A stretch of DNA of 64,000 bases from Ancistrus triradiatus (lineage: Eukaryota > Chordata > Actinopteri > Siluriformes > Loricariidae). Shown piece after piece: positions 1 to 12,500 of the stretch. Made by a program: the position numbers and the translations under genes. The notes under the pieces are model-generated. The model ran no database searches. It was not told the origin of the DNA and saw only the letters and a list, made by a program, of their open reading frames with translations. The number at the start of each line of letters is the position of its first letter. Position 1 is the first letter of the stretch. The stretch lies in contig JAJAGP010002209.1 of NCBI GenBank assembly GCA_025084515.1, forward strand, positions 62,001 through 126,000, given 5' to 3'.

Positions 1-235
1 TTTCAAATCATCACATCTCAGGATTGGAGCATGATAGAACGATAAAATTAATCTTTCCTGTATCTACTTAGCGTCGCAAATCCACTGTTCGAATTTGGAA
101 AAGATCTGACGAGGTCACTTTTTTGGACAAAAATTTAATTCTTCGTAACCTTACGATTTTGGTGTTTTCGGGGAAAATTTCGACCATCCTCAGATCTTTT
201 TCATACTTGCACCACAGTATCTTAGGAGCAAGCAG
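1..235 (+). repeat. Satellite A, partial unit
   Basis: This is one AT-rich unit that recurs at 34.5-35.2, 37.8-39.0 and 41.7-42.1 kb. Shared marks are ATCTCAGGATTGGAG, CACTTTTTTGG, TTACGATTTTGGTG, CCTCAGATCTTTTTCATA and CATCTTAGGAGCAAG. It ends at the start of a 5S-spacer-like sequence. Confidence 0.8.
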
Positions 236-284
236 GAATTATGCCTCAGTAGATGACTTTTGCAACCACACCACCACACCACAC

Positions 285-912
285 AAAGCCTTTTTGTCAA
301 TGTACATCTGCTTCATTCAAAAATGCTAAGCAGGTCTTTGCCTGTTTACATGCTGGATGGGAGACCTGACTTTTAGCACCAGGTGCTGAAAAATCTCACC
401 CTGCATCTTATTGTCTTCACCAACTTCCACAAGCTGCTCATCAAAATCACCTTTCAATTACAAAACACAATCACAAAACTGCAGTGTGCACTTACTTTCA
501 CGGACCTGCGCAATCCATGTCACTCAGAGACTGCTGTGTGGAGGCCAGGCTGCATTGTGACATCACAAGGGACTTCTAGGGATACAGCTTTCCTGTCATC
601 TGCCCAGTACAGCTCAGATGCACTTTAAACTTGCGTGTTGCAGACAAAAGCACCAATGAACGACCGAACGGATCAACGAATGCACGCTGCATTATGAATC
701 GGCAGGCTCGGAACGGAACAGTGATGGCAAATTCAGTCAACATACAGGGTAAACTTGGCTTTCTGTCAATAAAAAACTCAACAAATGAACCAATGATAAA
801 CCGGGCAGCAGCCAAAGCTTTAATGCCGGTCGGGTTGGAGCATAACGAGCCCCGCCAGCGCAGCAGTACCTGCTTGCGACCACACCGACTTGAGGACGCC
901 CGATCTCGCTAG
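285..912 (+). repeat. 5S rDNA repeat relic (3' end of one 5S, spacer, 5' end of the next)
   Basis: Positions 322-393 resemble the 3' half of 5S rRNA (ATGCTAAGCAGG, GGATGGGAGACC, CAGGTGCTG) but are diverged. A spacer of about 480 bases follows. At 872-912 a 5S start appears (GCTTGCGACCACACC, GACGCCCGATCTCG) and is then cut off. The same stretch recurs inverted at 54960-55612. This is a broken piece of tandem 5S rDNA and cannot make a whole 5S RNA. Confidence 0.75.
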
Positions 913-1029
913 ACGGAACTCTGAGTGTGGCAGCAGTTGAGGGGGAAAGGCCCCCCATTTACGGATTTAGTTTTGGTTATCAGAGTTGTGAAAATAGCCA
1001 CTGATTGTAATTGTTTTCTGGATTTACAG

Positions 1030-2021
1030 CTCCTTGGAAGCGAGACTGGCAACCTCGGAGACTCGGGGACCAAAGTAACAAAACTACCAACAGTAACACA
1101 CTACGCCGAGAGGGACTCAGATCCTGCAGTGCCCCCCTGCTTAAGCCAGTACATGTCCAGGCCCGTTTGAAGTTTGCCAGAGAGCATATGGATGATCCAG
1201 AAGAGGACTGGGAGAATATCATGTGGTCAGATGAAACCAAAATAGAACTTTTGGTAAAAACTCAACTCGTCGTGTTTGGAGAAAGAAGAATTCTGAGTTT
1301 CATCCCAAGAACACCATACCTACTGTGAAGCATGAGGGTGGAAACATCATGCTTTGCAGCTGTTTTTCTGCAGAGGGGACAGGACGACTGATCCTTGTTA
1401 AGGGAAGAATGAACGGGGCCATGTATCATGAGATTTTAAGCCAAAACCTCCTTCCATCAGTGAGAGCATTGAAGATGGAACGTGGGCTGGATCAGCATGA
1501 CAATGATCCCAAACACAACCGCTCAGGCAACGAAGGAGTGGCTCCGTAAAAGCATTTCAAGGTCCTGGAGTGGCCTAGCCCAGTCTCAGAACCTCAGCCC
1601 CATAGAAAAATTGTGAAGGGAGTTGAAAGTCCGTGTTTGCCCCAAAACATCACTGCTCTAGAGAAGATTTGCATGGAGGAATGGGCCCAAAATACCAGCT
1701 ACAGTGTGTGCCACAACCTGGTGAAGACTACAGGAAACGTTTGACCTCTTTCATTGAAAACAAAGGTTATGTTACAAAGTATTGAGTTAATAAACTTTTT
1801 TGTTATTGGACCAAATACTTATTTTCCACCATACATAAATTTTACAATTAAAATTCTTTAAAATCCTACAATGTGATTTCCTGGCGGATGTTTTTTTTTC
1901 TCATTTTGTCTCTCATAGTTGAAGTGTAGCTATGAATGAAAATTACAGACCTCTCTCATCTTTCTAAGTAGGAGAACTTGCGCAATCAGTGGCTGACTAA
2001 ATACTTTTTTCCTCCCCACTG
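1030..2021 (+). mobile_element. Tc1-like transposon, 5'-truncated (family with CAGTGAGGCAAAAAAG ends)
   Basis: The plus strand reads Tc1 transposase: a short HTH remnant, then FAREHMDDPEEDWENIMWSD with the first catalytic Asp, then HDNDPKH with the second. Several frameshifts follow, including one after ETKIEL. The right terminal repeat ends in CCTCCCCACTG at 2021, followed by TA, the expected target site. The left end is missing and abuts the broken 5S repeat. Not functional. Confidence 0.85.
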
Positions 2022-2022
2022 T

Positions 2023-2222
2023 ACAATCAATGACCTTCCAGGGTCCCAGTGCTCAGTCGGGCACCTCAAGGGTCTCAGGGTGCACCCAGGAATCCCCAAT
2101 TGCAATATATTATTAATCCCATGTTTGCCAATATAGTAATTGATCCTCAATTGCATATATTTTTGTACTCGTATGAAATCCCCATCCAGTTGCACTATAT
2201 TTTGAATCCCAATTGCAATATA
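2023..2222. repeat. Short AT-rich degenerate tandem repeat
   Basis: Variants of AATCCCCAATTGCAATATA recur about four times at roughly 40-60-base spacing between 2085 and 2222. A related inverted phrase (ATATATTGCAGTTGGGAT) lies at 4171-4188, so the two may be arms of an older element split by the Tc1 insertions. Confidence 0.4.
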
Positions 2223-3319
2223 CACTGCTAAAAAAAATAAATAAAAAGGAACACTCAAATAACACATCCTAGATCTGAAGGAATGAAATATTCTCATTGA
2301 ATACTTTTGTTCTGCACAAAGTAGAATGTGCTGACAACAAAATCACACAAAAATAATCAATGGAAATCAAATTTATTAACCAATGGAGGGCTGGATTTGG
2401 AGTCATACACACAATTAAAGTGGAAAAACACACTACAGGCTGATCCAACTTTGATGTAATGTCCTTAAAACAAGTCAAAATGAGGCTCAGTATTGTGTGT
2501 GGCCTCCACGTGCCTGTATGACCTCCCTACAATGCCTGGGCATGCTCCTGATGAGGTGGTGGATGGTCTCCTGAGGGATCTCTCCCAGACCTGGACTAAA
2601 AGCATCCGCAAACTCCTGGACACTCCTGGTCTGTGGTGCAACGTGACGTTGGTGGATGGAGCGAGACATGATGTCCCAGATGTGCTCAATCGGATTCAGG
2701 TCTGGGGAACGGGCGGGGTAGTCCATAGCTTCAATGCCTTCATCTTGCAGGAACTGCTGACACACTCCAGCCACATGAAGTCTAGCATTGTCCTGCATTA
2801 GGAGGAACCCAGGGCCAACCACACCAGCATATGGTCTCACAAGGGCTCTGAGGATCTCATCTCTGTACCTAATGGCAGTCAGGCTACCTCTAGCGAGCAC
2901 ATGGAGGGCTGTGCGGCCCTCCAAAGAAATGCCACCCCACACCATTACTGACCCACTGCCAAACCGGTCATGCTGAAGGATGTTGCAGGCAGCAGATGGC
3001 TCTCCACGGCGAGTCCGTCTCATGCTACCACAAGTGTGAAAGCACCACCAACATTCAAAAGTGACCAAAACATCAGCCAGAAAGCATAGGTACTGAGAAG
3101 TGGTCTGTGGTCCCCACCTGCAGAACCACTCCTTTATTGACTGTGTCTTGCTAATTGCCAACAATTTCTACCTGTTGTCTATTCCATTTGCACAACAGCA
3201 TGTATAATTGATTGTCAATCAGTGTTGCTTCCTAAGTGAACAGCTTCATTTCACAGAAGTTTGATTTACTTGGAGTTATATTGTGTTGTTTAAGTGTTCC
3301 CTTTATTTTTTGAGCAGTG
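2223..3319 (-). mobile_element. Tc1/mariner element with CACTGCT ends, internally deleted
   Basis: It is 1,097 bases, flanked by TA on both sides, with terminal repeats CACTGCTAAAAAAAATAA and (inverted) CACTGCTCAAAAAATAAAGG. The minus-strand frame at 2487-3164 has the C-terminal half of a DDE transposase: LLMQDNARLH (second Asp), RSPDLNPIEHIWD (third acidic residue) and GGHTQY at the end. The helix-turn-helix and the first catalytic Asp are deleted, joining GSMR to RGEPSAACN. Compare the longer copy at 26469-27938. Confidence 0.88.
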
Positions 3320-3321
3320 TA

Positions 3322-4138
3322 TTTACCTCATCCCAGCCATGTTCCATCTTCAATACTCTCACTGATGGAAGGAGGTTTTGGCTTAAAATCTCACAAAACA
3401 TGGCCCCGTTCATTCTTCCCTTACCACGGATCCATCGTCCTGTCCCCTCTGCAGAAAAACAGCCCAAAAGCATGCGGTTTTCATCCCAATGCTTCACACT
3501 AGGTATGGTGCAACCCAGCATTCTTCTTCCTCCAAACACAGTGAGTTGAGCTTTTACCAAAAAGTTCTATTTTGGTTTCATCTGACCACATGATATTCTC
3601 CCAATCCTCTTCTGGATCATCCATATGTTCTCTGCCAAACTGCAGACGCTGTTCTACAGCATGCCTGACACTGCAGGATCGGAGTCCCTCTGGGCGTAGT
3701 GTGTTACTGATGGTAGCCTTTGTTACTTTGGTCCCAGCTCTCTGCAGGTCATTCATCAGGTCCCTATGTGTAGTTCTGGGATTTTTGCTCACCGTTCTCA
3801 TGGTCATTTTGACCCCACAGGATGAGATTTTGCGTGGAGCCCCAGATCGAGGGAGATTATCAATGGTCTTATGTGTCTTACAGTTGCTCCCCCAGTTGAT
3901 TTATTCACACTAACCTGCTTGCCTATTGTAGATTCACTCTTCCCAGCCTGATGCAGGTCTACAATTTTAATCCTGGTGTCTACAATTTTAATTTACAATC
4001 CTGGTGTCCTTTGACAGCTCTTTGGTCTTGGCCATGGTTGAGTTTGGAGTCTGACTGTTTGAGGCTGTGGACAGGTGTCCTTTATACAGATAATGAGGTC
4101 AAACAGGTGCCATTAACATCTAATCAACAATTAGTGGG
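3322..4138 (-). mobile_element. Tc1-like transposon, N-terminal half of transposase
   Basis: The minus strand reads transposase from the DNA-binding region near 3950 (LHQAGKSEST-type) through TISNTLRPEGLRSC, MDDPEEDWENIMWSD and GCFSAEGTGRW to LKMEHGW. The C-terminal part is missing where the neighbouring element begins. Two frames (3499-3807 and 3303-3560) show at least one frameshift. Same family as 1030-2021, opposite orientation. Confidence 0.82.
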
Positions 4139-4189
4139 ACGTCCCAATTCAGGTATATTTGACACGATAATATATTGCAGTTGGGATGG

Positions 4190-4468
4190 GTGAGAACAAA
4201 TATGCAAATGAGGGGTGGAAACCTGCCCCAGAACTGTCCGTTTGGAGCGGGAGTACGCCTAGCGTTGTCCGATACCTGGGGGAGGGTTAAAAAAAATTTT
4301 TTTTAAAGGCATTTTAATTTTTGGAATCAGACAACCCAGTGTTTCTCCCTCTCTTTCACGCTCATGGTACCCCAAACAAATGAAGCCAAACCAGCCACAC
4401 CATTGCAGCAATGCAGTGAGCAGTTGTGTTCAGCAGCTGTAAAGGCAGGAGAATGTAACTTTAATGTT
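4190..4468. other. Unassigned sequence
   Basis: It contains an octamer-like ATGCAAAT at 4202, a GC-rich stretch near 4220-4280 and an A/T run near 4290-4310. I compared it with snRNA and histone-gene layouts and found no match. No gene is supported. Confidence 0.3.
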
Positions 4469-4656
4469 TTACATTTACAGCATTTAGCAGACGCCCTTAT
4501 CCAGAGCGACTTACAATTGATACAATCTTACAATCCAAGCAATTGTGGGTTAAGGGCCTTGCTCAAGGACCCAACAGTGGCAGCTTGGCACAGGTGGGAT
4601 TTGAACCCTGGACCTTGTGGTCCATAGTCCAGTACCTTACCCACTAGGCTACCACA
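4469..4656 (-). mobile_element. tRNA-derived SINE
   Basis: On the minus strand a Pol III A box (TAGCCTAGTGG, 4641-4651) and B box (GGTTCAAATCC, 4597-4607) are spaced as in a tRNA. They are followed by the teleost SINE tail read as TGTAAGTCGCTCTGGATAAG (around 4500). Related copies lie at 60013-60200 and 60236-60410, and tail-only fragments at 9538-9605 and 30178-30230. Confidence 0.8.
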
Positions 4657-4984
4657 GTCCTAGAGCAGCAACACGGAAGGCACAGCTCTGTAGTGGTTAT
4701 TGAGTTTTAGGCACTGCTCTCATTTATCATCATCTCAGTGCTTGGTAGGATTGCACTCTCAGAGTTTGCTCACACTGAGAGTTTGCTCACACTGATGCTT
4801 AGACAGGCTTTTTTTGTTTTTGTGTAAAACATCTTTTCACAAATTTATCTATAATTCTTCTTTTTTATGTTCAGCAACTTTGTCAGAAGATAGCACAAAC
4901 TCTGGAGTGGTTGCACTTTTATCATTATCTCAGTGGTTACTTTAATCTTTTGATATACTTATATTTAATTCTTTTTTTAAAGCC

Positions 4985-5314
4985 TCAGCAGATTTTTCTG
5001 TGTAAGATACTAAAGCCTATGACATTTTTCTTATAGCTGCTTGTGGGGTCTCTCTTCAAAATATCATAGGTGTTGCTGTCACTGAGGAGTGTGGTTATTT
5101 TGGTGTGGTAGTCCACAGTGCCTTGTGCCTTGTCCACAAAAATAGAACCTTCCTCCAGAATGGGAGAAGGTAGGAGTGCTGTCAGTTTCTGCAGGGTCTG
5201 GTTGATCTCGTCTTGGAGTGCCTCTATAGTGAAGTGCACTTGCCTTATCCTTTCACTCAGAAGCTGGTTCTGTGCTTCTAGTAGGATCTGTTCAGCTCTA
5301 TACCCCCAGCTCAT
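4985..5314 (-). pseudogene. Retroelement fragment, probably Penelope-like, upstream of RT
   Basis: The minus strand is open for 109 codons. The N-terminal half is helical and coiled-coil-like (RAEQILLEAQNQLLSERIRQ). The C-terminal half (IFVDKAQGTVDYHTK, LLSDSNTYDILKRDPTSSYK) resembles the block just before the reverse transcriptase core in Penelope-like retroelements. No RT motif follows, so this is a fragment. A non-LTR element with the same pre-RT block is the alternative. Confidence 0.5.
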
Positions 5315-5349
5315 CAGGACAGGACTCAGCGATTGGCGCCGGTGATCCT

Positions 5350-6470
5350 AACGACTGGGTGGGTCAAGGACTTTCCAGTAACTAGGTCCATCAGTCCATC
5401 AGTCGGAACTGCTTGTGCGCATGGACATGGACACAAGCAGAAAGATGAAATGGAAATATTTGTACTCTGCTTAACACAACTAGCGCCATGCCGGCTTCAC
5501 CCATATATAACTATTAGTAGCACCATGCTGGATACTACATTGCCTCTTCTGGATGGCATGATATGTTTAGGCATTGAACACTGTGTAGATGGTAGTGTTC
5601 CACTCGTGTTTTCAGTGGTATCTCTTATGCATTAACGCATCATTTTCACAGTTTTCTTGTGATAATGCCCTTAAGATTTACATTACAGTAGCATAAAAAG
5701 ACTATGGTAGCCTATGGACTATTTCAATTAATGACCCGTTTCACAGAACGTAATGCACTCATTAATGGTGCAGTGGTTCAATGTTGAGCTGTCTTAACAT
5801 AAAACGTTTTTTACATGAACTAGCTCCATCCAGGTCATGAATCAGAAGACAGGCTATAAACGATAAAAGTGAATAGATGTGTTTTTTGCTCAGATTTGTG
5901 CATGTCCCGTTTTATTTGTGGTAGATCCCTTTCAATTTTGCATGGAAAAGCTGTCAAAGCATGATCTCTGGAAAAGAAATTAGTGTAAAATAAAAGGTTT
6001 GTTTAACTTCCAAAACGATAGTGGAATGTCAGCGGCTGTGTTCAAACAAGGACCTTCATGCAATGAATATCAGCAGAACGACAGGAAACAATATTAATTG
6101 TTTAAGTGTTATTTATAACGCATTTACAGTATTATTTGTAAGTTGGAGATATAAAGTATCACAGAATTACACAAAATTCACATGTACTCACATGTTCACA
6201 CCTACAAAGGAACGATAACATCACAGTGAAACAAATCAACAACAAAAAAATTCTAAAGACGTAAATAAATACTCTTCCCACTTTTCATGCACTTACATTT
6301 CAACCTGATTCTGTCTGACCCATGTCTATAATTTCACCTGGGTCTACTTGATAGTGTGTTAAAATATCCAACAGTTAATCATATTACGTTTAGGGTAACA
6401 GGAAGTATTCATCACTCTCACTTCTCGGACATTCACCCTTTCCCTCACCCACGATTCCTCAGCTCCAAAT
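5350..6470. other. No gene seen; probable 3' flank or UTR of mvb12b
   Basis: AT-rich single-copy-looking sequence with no convincing frame or RNA. It lies immediately downstream of the mvb12b stop on the minus strand, so part is expected to be its 3' UTR. Confidence 0.4.
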
Positions 6471-6473
6471 GCA

Positions 6474-6560
6474 TTAGGCTTCAGAAGCCAAAGGAGTCCT
6501 GGTTGGACTAGGGGGTAGGCGGGCAGCAGCACTGTGCTCTGTACGGAAACTGTACTCATA
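6474..6560 (-). CDS. mvb12b: mvb12b coding exon 9 (end of UMA domain, stop codon)
   Basis: The exon encodes YEYSFRTEHSAAARLPPSPT then RTPLASEA and a TAA stop. The acceptor is GTCCCAG. Below 6474 lies the presumed 3' UTR. Minus-strand AATAAA-like signals are present near 5911 and 5987, but which one is used cannot be told from sequence. Confidence 0.93.
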   Translation of the reverse strand, partial: YEYSFRTEHSAAARLPPSPTRTPLASEA

Positions 6561-9500
6561 CTGGGACAAGAACACAAGAGAAAGTCAGTGGGAAAATAGA
6601 CAGACAGACAGAAAGAAATGTCACAACACCCACCTCTTTTTCTACGTCTGCAAGGGACTTAATCCTTATGCCCATCAGATCCACCTGCTGTAGCTGCAGA
6701 AGTACAGGGTGCTATAGTTTGTACAGTAGTAACTGCCATTAAACATTTCACATAACTGTTGATCAGTCCTGCAATTATGCTAAAAATGCTACATAAGAAT
6801 TTGACACTTGACATACGATACACACTTGGGTATCAACATCATCAGTAACAAAAAAAATATGTCAAGTTTGGAGTAAGTTGTATACTGAATCAGAACTGAA
6901 GTCTATCATTGTTTTTTTACTATAAAAAATACTGAACAAAAATGTATGGCTGAAAAACACATGAGCATCATAAGATAAAATGTGTTCTAAATAGTTAATA
7001 AATAGAAAGAAAAATTAGGCCAGTACTTCCATTAATTAATGAGTTTATTTATCACATAAAACGTACAATTGTTTGTTATTAGTTTAGGCAAGAATGTGCT
7101 TGTCAGTTAAGCCAAGATGAGCACTACCACATTTTCAGAATATTTAATGAAGACATCCAAATCAGTTTAAAGGGCTTTGCTTGCATTTGTGCTGTAAAAT
7201 ACAGTGGTGCTTGAAAGTTTGTGAACCCTTTAGAATGCTCTATATTTCTGCATAAATATGAGCTAAAACATCAGAATCTGAAAGAAAGAAGAGCTTTCTT
7301 CTAGCATGCCCATTAAATATCATTGGTGCTTCTATGACTTTCCATGAGAATTGAGTGCCTTAAGCTATACTGTGCATAATATTTAATATTTGTGGAACAT
7401 ACACTAATGTGCGAAAGTTAATATTAAGCCACCATTAGTTTATATACACCATTGTTTTAGCCATGGTATAATGACCATATGTAAGCATTTTTCAGTCTCT
7501 TTATTAGAATTCAACCAGAAAATATGGAAATGTGTAAGCAGTATTTTAAAAAAAATAAACAAACAAAAAAAAATAATACAGAAATACAGCTTCTATGGAG
7601 CACATTAGTATTTAGTGTGACCTCCCCTTACACTTGAGCAATAGCAGCATCTAGCAGCTTCATCAGGAGGGTAGCAGCCAAGAAAACAGTCTTTCAGAAG
7701 GGCAACAAGGCGTGTAATAGTTGGCGAGGTCACAAAAGTTCCCATGGTAACTTCTATGCAACTGAAGGTCTCTCTCACATTGGTCCACCATTAGAAGAAC
7801 ACTGAACAACATTCCATATTATATCAGAGAATTCTAAAGGAAAATGTCAGGATATCTGTCCATGACCTGAATCTCACGAGAAGGTGGGTCATATCATATG
7901 TAATATTGGATCATTTACATCAATAAATAAATGACCAATTATAATATTTTTGTCTCATTTGTTTAACTGGGTTCTCTTTATCTACTTTTAGGACTTGTGT
8001 GAAAATCTGATGATGTTTTAAGTCATATTTATGCAGCAATATGAAAAATTCTAAAGGGTTCACAAACTTTCAAGCACCACTGTAATTACGTGCCAGCGTA
8101 CATTTAACATGGCTTCAAGAGAACAAACTATATACAACTTAAAATAAAACAACAAAAGGACTACTTACATCACTAGAGGCACAAGCAAACTTCTCAGAAA
8201 TCATGAAAGGTACTCCATCCATAGCTGAAACACAAAACCATAAGACCTTGTATAGGTTATGAAGTCACAATTTTTAAAATCTATTTAACAATATCCTAAG
8301 TAATGGCACCATTATAAGCAAAAGTCATTCCAGGAACCATGACCCTTTCCAGGAAAAATGGATATGCTGTGGAAGCTTTATTCACAGAGGAGCACTGATG
8401 GCATTAATCTGCCTGACATTAATTTTACGTTAACGTTTAACCCTTCACAAACATTTTGCTTTGTCACTTATTACAGCCATGTCACTTACTACACTTAGCA
8501 GTGTTACACATGTAAAATCCTTTATGACTAGTAAAGAACATGTTACCATAACACCTATAGGACACATTTAGACAGAATCTGGTTTTCAGGGACATGCAAT
8601 GGTGCATAATAAAACATTTACACTTGCATAACCATGCAATGCATAAAGAAAGACAAGGAAACTGGAAGAGATTAATCCTATTGGAATGCATTTGAAAATG
8701 TAACACTAAACCAGAAGTTCCAAATATTGCCAATAAATATCCCGTGTAAAAGTGTTCAGTGTTGCTAGCCCTCTTATGTAGGCTGCTTGGATAAACTGTG
8801 TCTAGATTAGGGAGCATGGTTCCCACAATCTTCTGTGCGGTCTTGACTATCCAGGCCAAGTCACTCTGGCTTTCTCGTCCAAAAAGATCGTTAAAGCGCC
8901 GTGTTTTATGCATGATTTTATTTGAAAATACCTGTTGCATAAGAGGAGCATGGTCTGCAATGACTATGGCCTCAGTCAGTGGTGCTTGAAAGTTTGTGAA
9001 CCCTTTAGAATGTTCTACATTTCTGTATAAATATGACCCAAAACATCATCAGATTTTCATACAAGTCCTAAAAGAAGATAAACAGAACCCAGTTAAACAA
9101 ATGAGACAAAAGTCATAATTGGTCATTTATTTATTGAGGAAAATTATCCAATATTACATATTAGTGAGTGGCAAAAGTATGTGAACCTTTGCTTTCAGTA
9201 TCTGGTGTGAGCCCCTTGTCCAGCAATAACTGCAGCTAAATGTTTCCTGTAGCTGTTGATCAGTCCTGCACACCGGCTTGGAGGAATTTTAGCCCATACC
9301 TCCGTACAGAACAGCTGCAGCTCTGGGATGTTTGTGGGTTTCCTCACATTAGCTGCTCGCTTCAGGTCCTTCCACAACATTTCCATTGGATTAAGGTCAG
9401 GACTGTGACTTGGCCATTCCAAAACATGAACTTTATTCTTCTTTAACCATTCTTTGGTAGAACGACTTGTGTGCTTAGGGTCGTTGTCTTGCTGCATGAC

Positions 9501-12500
9501 CCACCTTCTCTTGAGATTCAGTTCATGGACAGATGTCCTATTTAGCAGACGCCCTTATCCAGAGCAACTTACAATTGGTACAGTCTTACAATCCAAGCAA
9601 TTGTGCAATTGGGAAGTCATCCTGACCCAGATGCAGCAAAACAGGCCCAACCCATGATACTACCACCATCATGTTTCACAGATGGGATAAGGTCCTTATG
9701 CTGGAATGCAGTGTTTTCCTTTCTCGAAACATAATGCTTTCCCTTGAAACCAAAAAGTTCTATTTTGGTCTCATCCATCCACAAAACATTCTTCCAATAG
9801 CCTTCTGCTTCGTCCACATGATCTTTAGCAAACTGCAGATGAGCAGCAATGTTCTTTTTGAAGAGCAGTGGCTTTCTCCTTGCAACCCTGCCTTGCACAC
9901 CATTGTTGTTCAGTGTTCTTCTGATGGTGGATTCATGAACATTAACATTAGCCAATGTGAGAGAGGCCTTCAGTTGCTTAGAAGTTACCCTGGGATCCTT
10001 TGTGACCTCACCAACTATTACACACCTTGCTCTTGGAGTGATCTTTGTTGGTCGACCACTCCTGGGGAGGGTAACAGGGGTCTTGAATTTCCTCTATTTA
10101 GAGATGACTTTGTAACCTTTTCCAGCCTGATGAGCATCAACAACTCTTTTTCTGTGGTTCTCAAAAATCTCCTTTGTTCGTGCCATGATACACTTCCACA
10201 AACATGTGTTGTGAAGAGCAGACTTTGATAGATCCCTGTTCATTAAATAAAACAGGGTGCCCACTCACACCTGATTGTCATCCCATTGATGAAAACACCT
10301 GACTCTAATTTCACCTTCAAATTAACTGCTAATCCTAGAGGGTCACATACTTTTGCCACTCACTAATATGTAATATTGGATCATTTTCCTCAAGTAATAA
10401 ATGACAAATTATGACATTTGTCTCATTTGTTTAACTGGGTTCTCTATCTACTTTTAGGACTTGTGTCAAAATCTAATTATGTTTTTGGTCATATTTATGC
10501 ACAAATATAGAACATTCTAAAAAGTTCACAAACTTTCAAGCACCACTGTAGCCTAACTTGGTGGTTGCCAACCAGCTGATCACAATCTACAGGTCAATCT
10601 CCAAGACCATGTAAGTCGATTGCGGAAAATCATATGGCTGGCTCAGTTATTGCATTTAAGCTACTACAGCTGTGTCATTTTGCATCGATATTGGTTCACT
10701 AGCTAGTTAAGCAGGGACATAATGGTGTAATGTACAAGTCTCAGCATAGCAGTTTTTCCTCTAACTTCATAATGATTGGATTTCTGCAGTTATCCAATTA
10801 TTCAAGTGGTCATGTTTAGAGCATAGTCAGATCTAGTAATCAGATTAAGAAATGCGATAAAGAGAGCTGTGAGGGCTTTATCTGGCCTCCTTTTCCACTG
10901 ACTTTTAGCAGGGTTTTTTGTTTGCTGGATCTGGCAACCCCGGAATTAAACGTGCTCAAAAAGAAGTTTAAGAGATGAAAGCTTTGCTGAAGTCTTAGCA
11001 GTCATGTTCTACTGGACCACCGGAAAAGGGGAAAGCAAACACCTGGGCTTATTTTCGCATCGGACAATAACGCAGTTATTCAAAGAAACAATAACGTTCA
11101 CTGCTGATTCATTATTCAGAGACTTGGTTGAAATCTAAAATCTGAGCACCTCAGAATCCAATATTTAAGTCATTACTTTACGAGATTGACACTGAATATG
11201 AGGACTTGAATCTTCATGCAGACTTCTGCTGGAAAGGTGCACCAGCAATTACTTTTTTAGCTGCAGTCAAGGAATGAAGAATACAGAGAGCTAGCAGATA
11301 ACACATGGTGGCTCGGGCTGACTTTTTTGAGAGACCTAAGATCCAGGCTCAACGAGCCAAATTGCGAATCGCAGTGAAAGTAGCGAGACCTGTCACACAT
11401 GATCAGTGCTGTGAATGCCTTCAAAGTTAAACTTGCATTGTGGATATCCCAACAAAAGTACAGTAGTCTAACACACATGTGGACACAAAATGCTTAACCA
11501 CATCTCAAACAAAGACTCTTTCCATTCTGAACACTTCTGCATCCACCTGGATAGAATGGAAGAGGAGGTCAGTAGGTGGTTTGAAGAGCTTGCAGAAGAC
11601 ATTGCGATGTTCATTTCAAACCCTTTCTTACTGCTGTGATTGAGAATCTGTCAGCAAAATTTCAGCAGGTATTTGAATTGAAAATAAAGTTGACATGGAA
11701 ATAACTGATCTTTGGGGACTTTAATTGTGAGAAATATCCATCTATTTCATCATGTGCACTTAAGTTGGAGGCATTCTTTGGATCTTTCTAAGATGGCATG
11801 TTCACAGATAAAAATCATCAAGTATCACACTCCTAACAGATGCTCAACTAACTGACTGCATTAGACTAGATGCTTCAAACTATACCCCGTTCTACAAAGC
11901 ATTTGCAGATTTGCGTAGCCTCAGGCATCTCGCAGTGTGTCACCATGGCCAGCACTCAGTTGTGCATTAAGAAAGTAAGTAAACAGTTGCATTTCATGTT
12001 CTATGGGGACATGCATAGCTTTGTTATTTTAAGTAGCCTAAGCCTGGCATTTGTGCCAGTAGATCTTTGATCAGATTTCAAAACTTGAAAAGGTGGGTGA
12101 CCACTGGGCTAACTGAAGAAAGAAACTTGGTCAATAAAAAAGTCGGCTATTACATTGCCATGGATCAGTAATTTTATAGGTATCAAGAAAAGATCTAATC
12201 AGTTTAGCCAATTTTGTCATGGATTGGGTTATATTAGATGACCTGTCTACTTTGGGTTTAAGAACACAGTTAAAATCCCTTTCCAAAATGAGATTATGCC
12301 TACTTAAATCAAGTACTCATGCAAAAATGTAGGAAAAAGCATGTAGCTTCAAAGTTAGGTGCGTAAAACATTAGCTAAAACTAGAGGAGTATAGTATAGG
12401 TTCCCTGTAACTATCACGAACCTACCATATTCTTCAGCAACAACATGGAATAAAATTGTGAAAATTGCAGTTTCCTGGGATTTAGAATGAAATTTTGAAC

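Noticed and set aside
4190..4300. Possible snRNA gene with an octamer ATGCAAAT
   Set aside because: The following sequence does not match U1, U2, U4, U5, U6 or U12 features that I can recognise.
9671..10228. 185-codon plus-strand open frame
   Set aside because: It is the antisense of the Tc1 transposase in 8977-10548.
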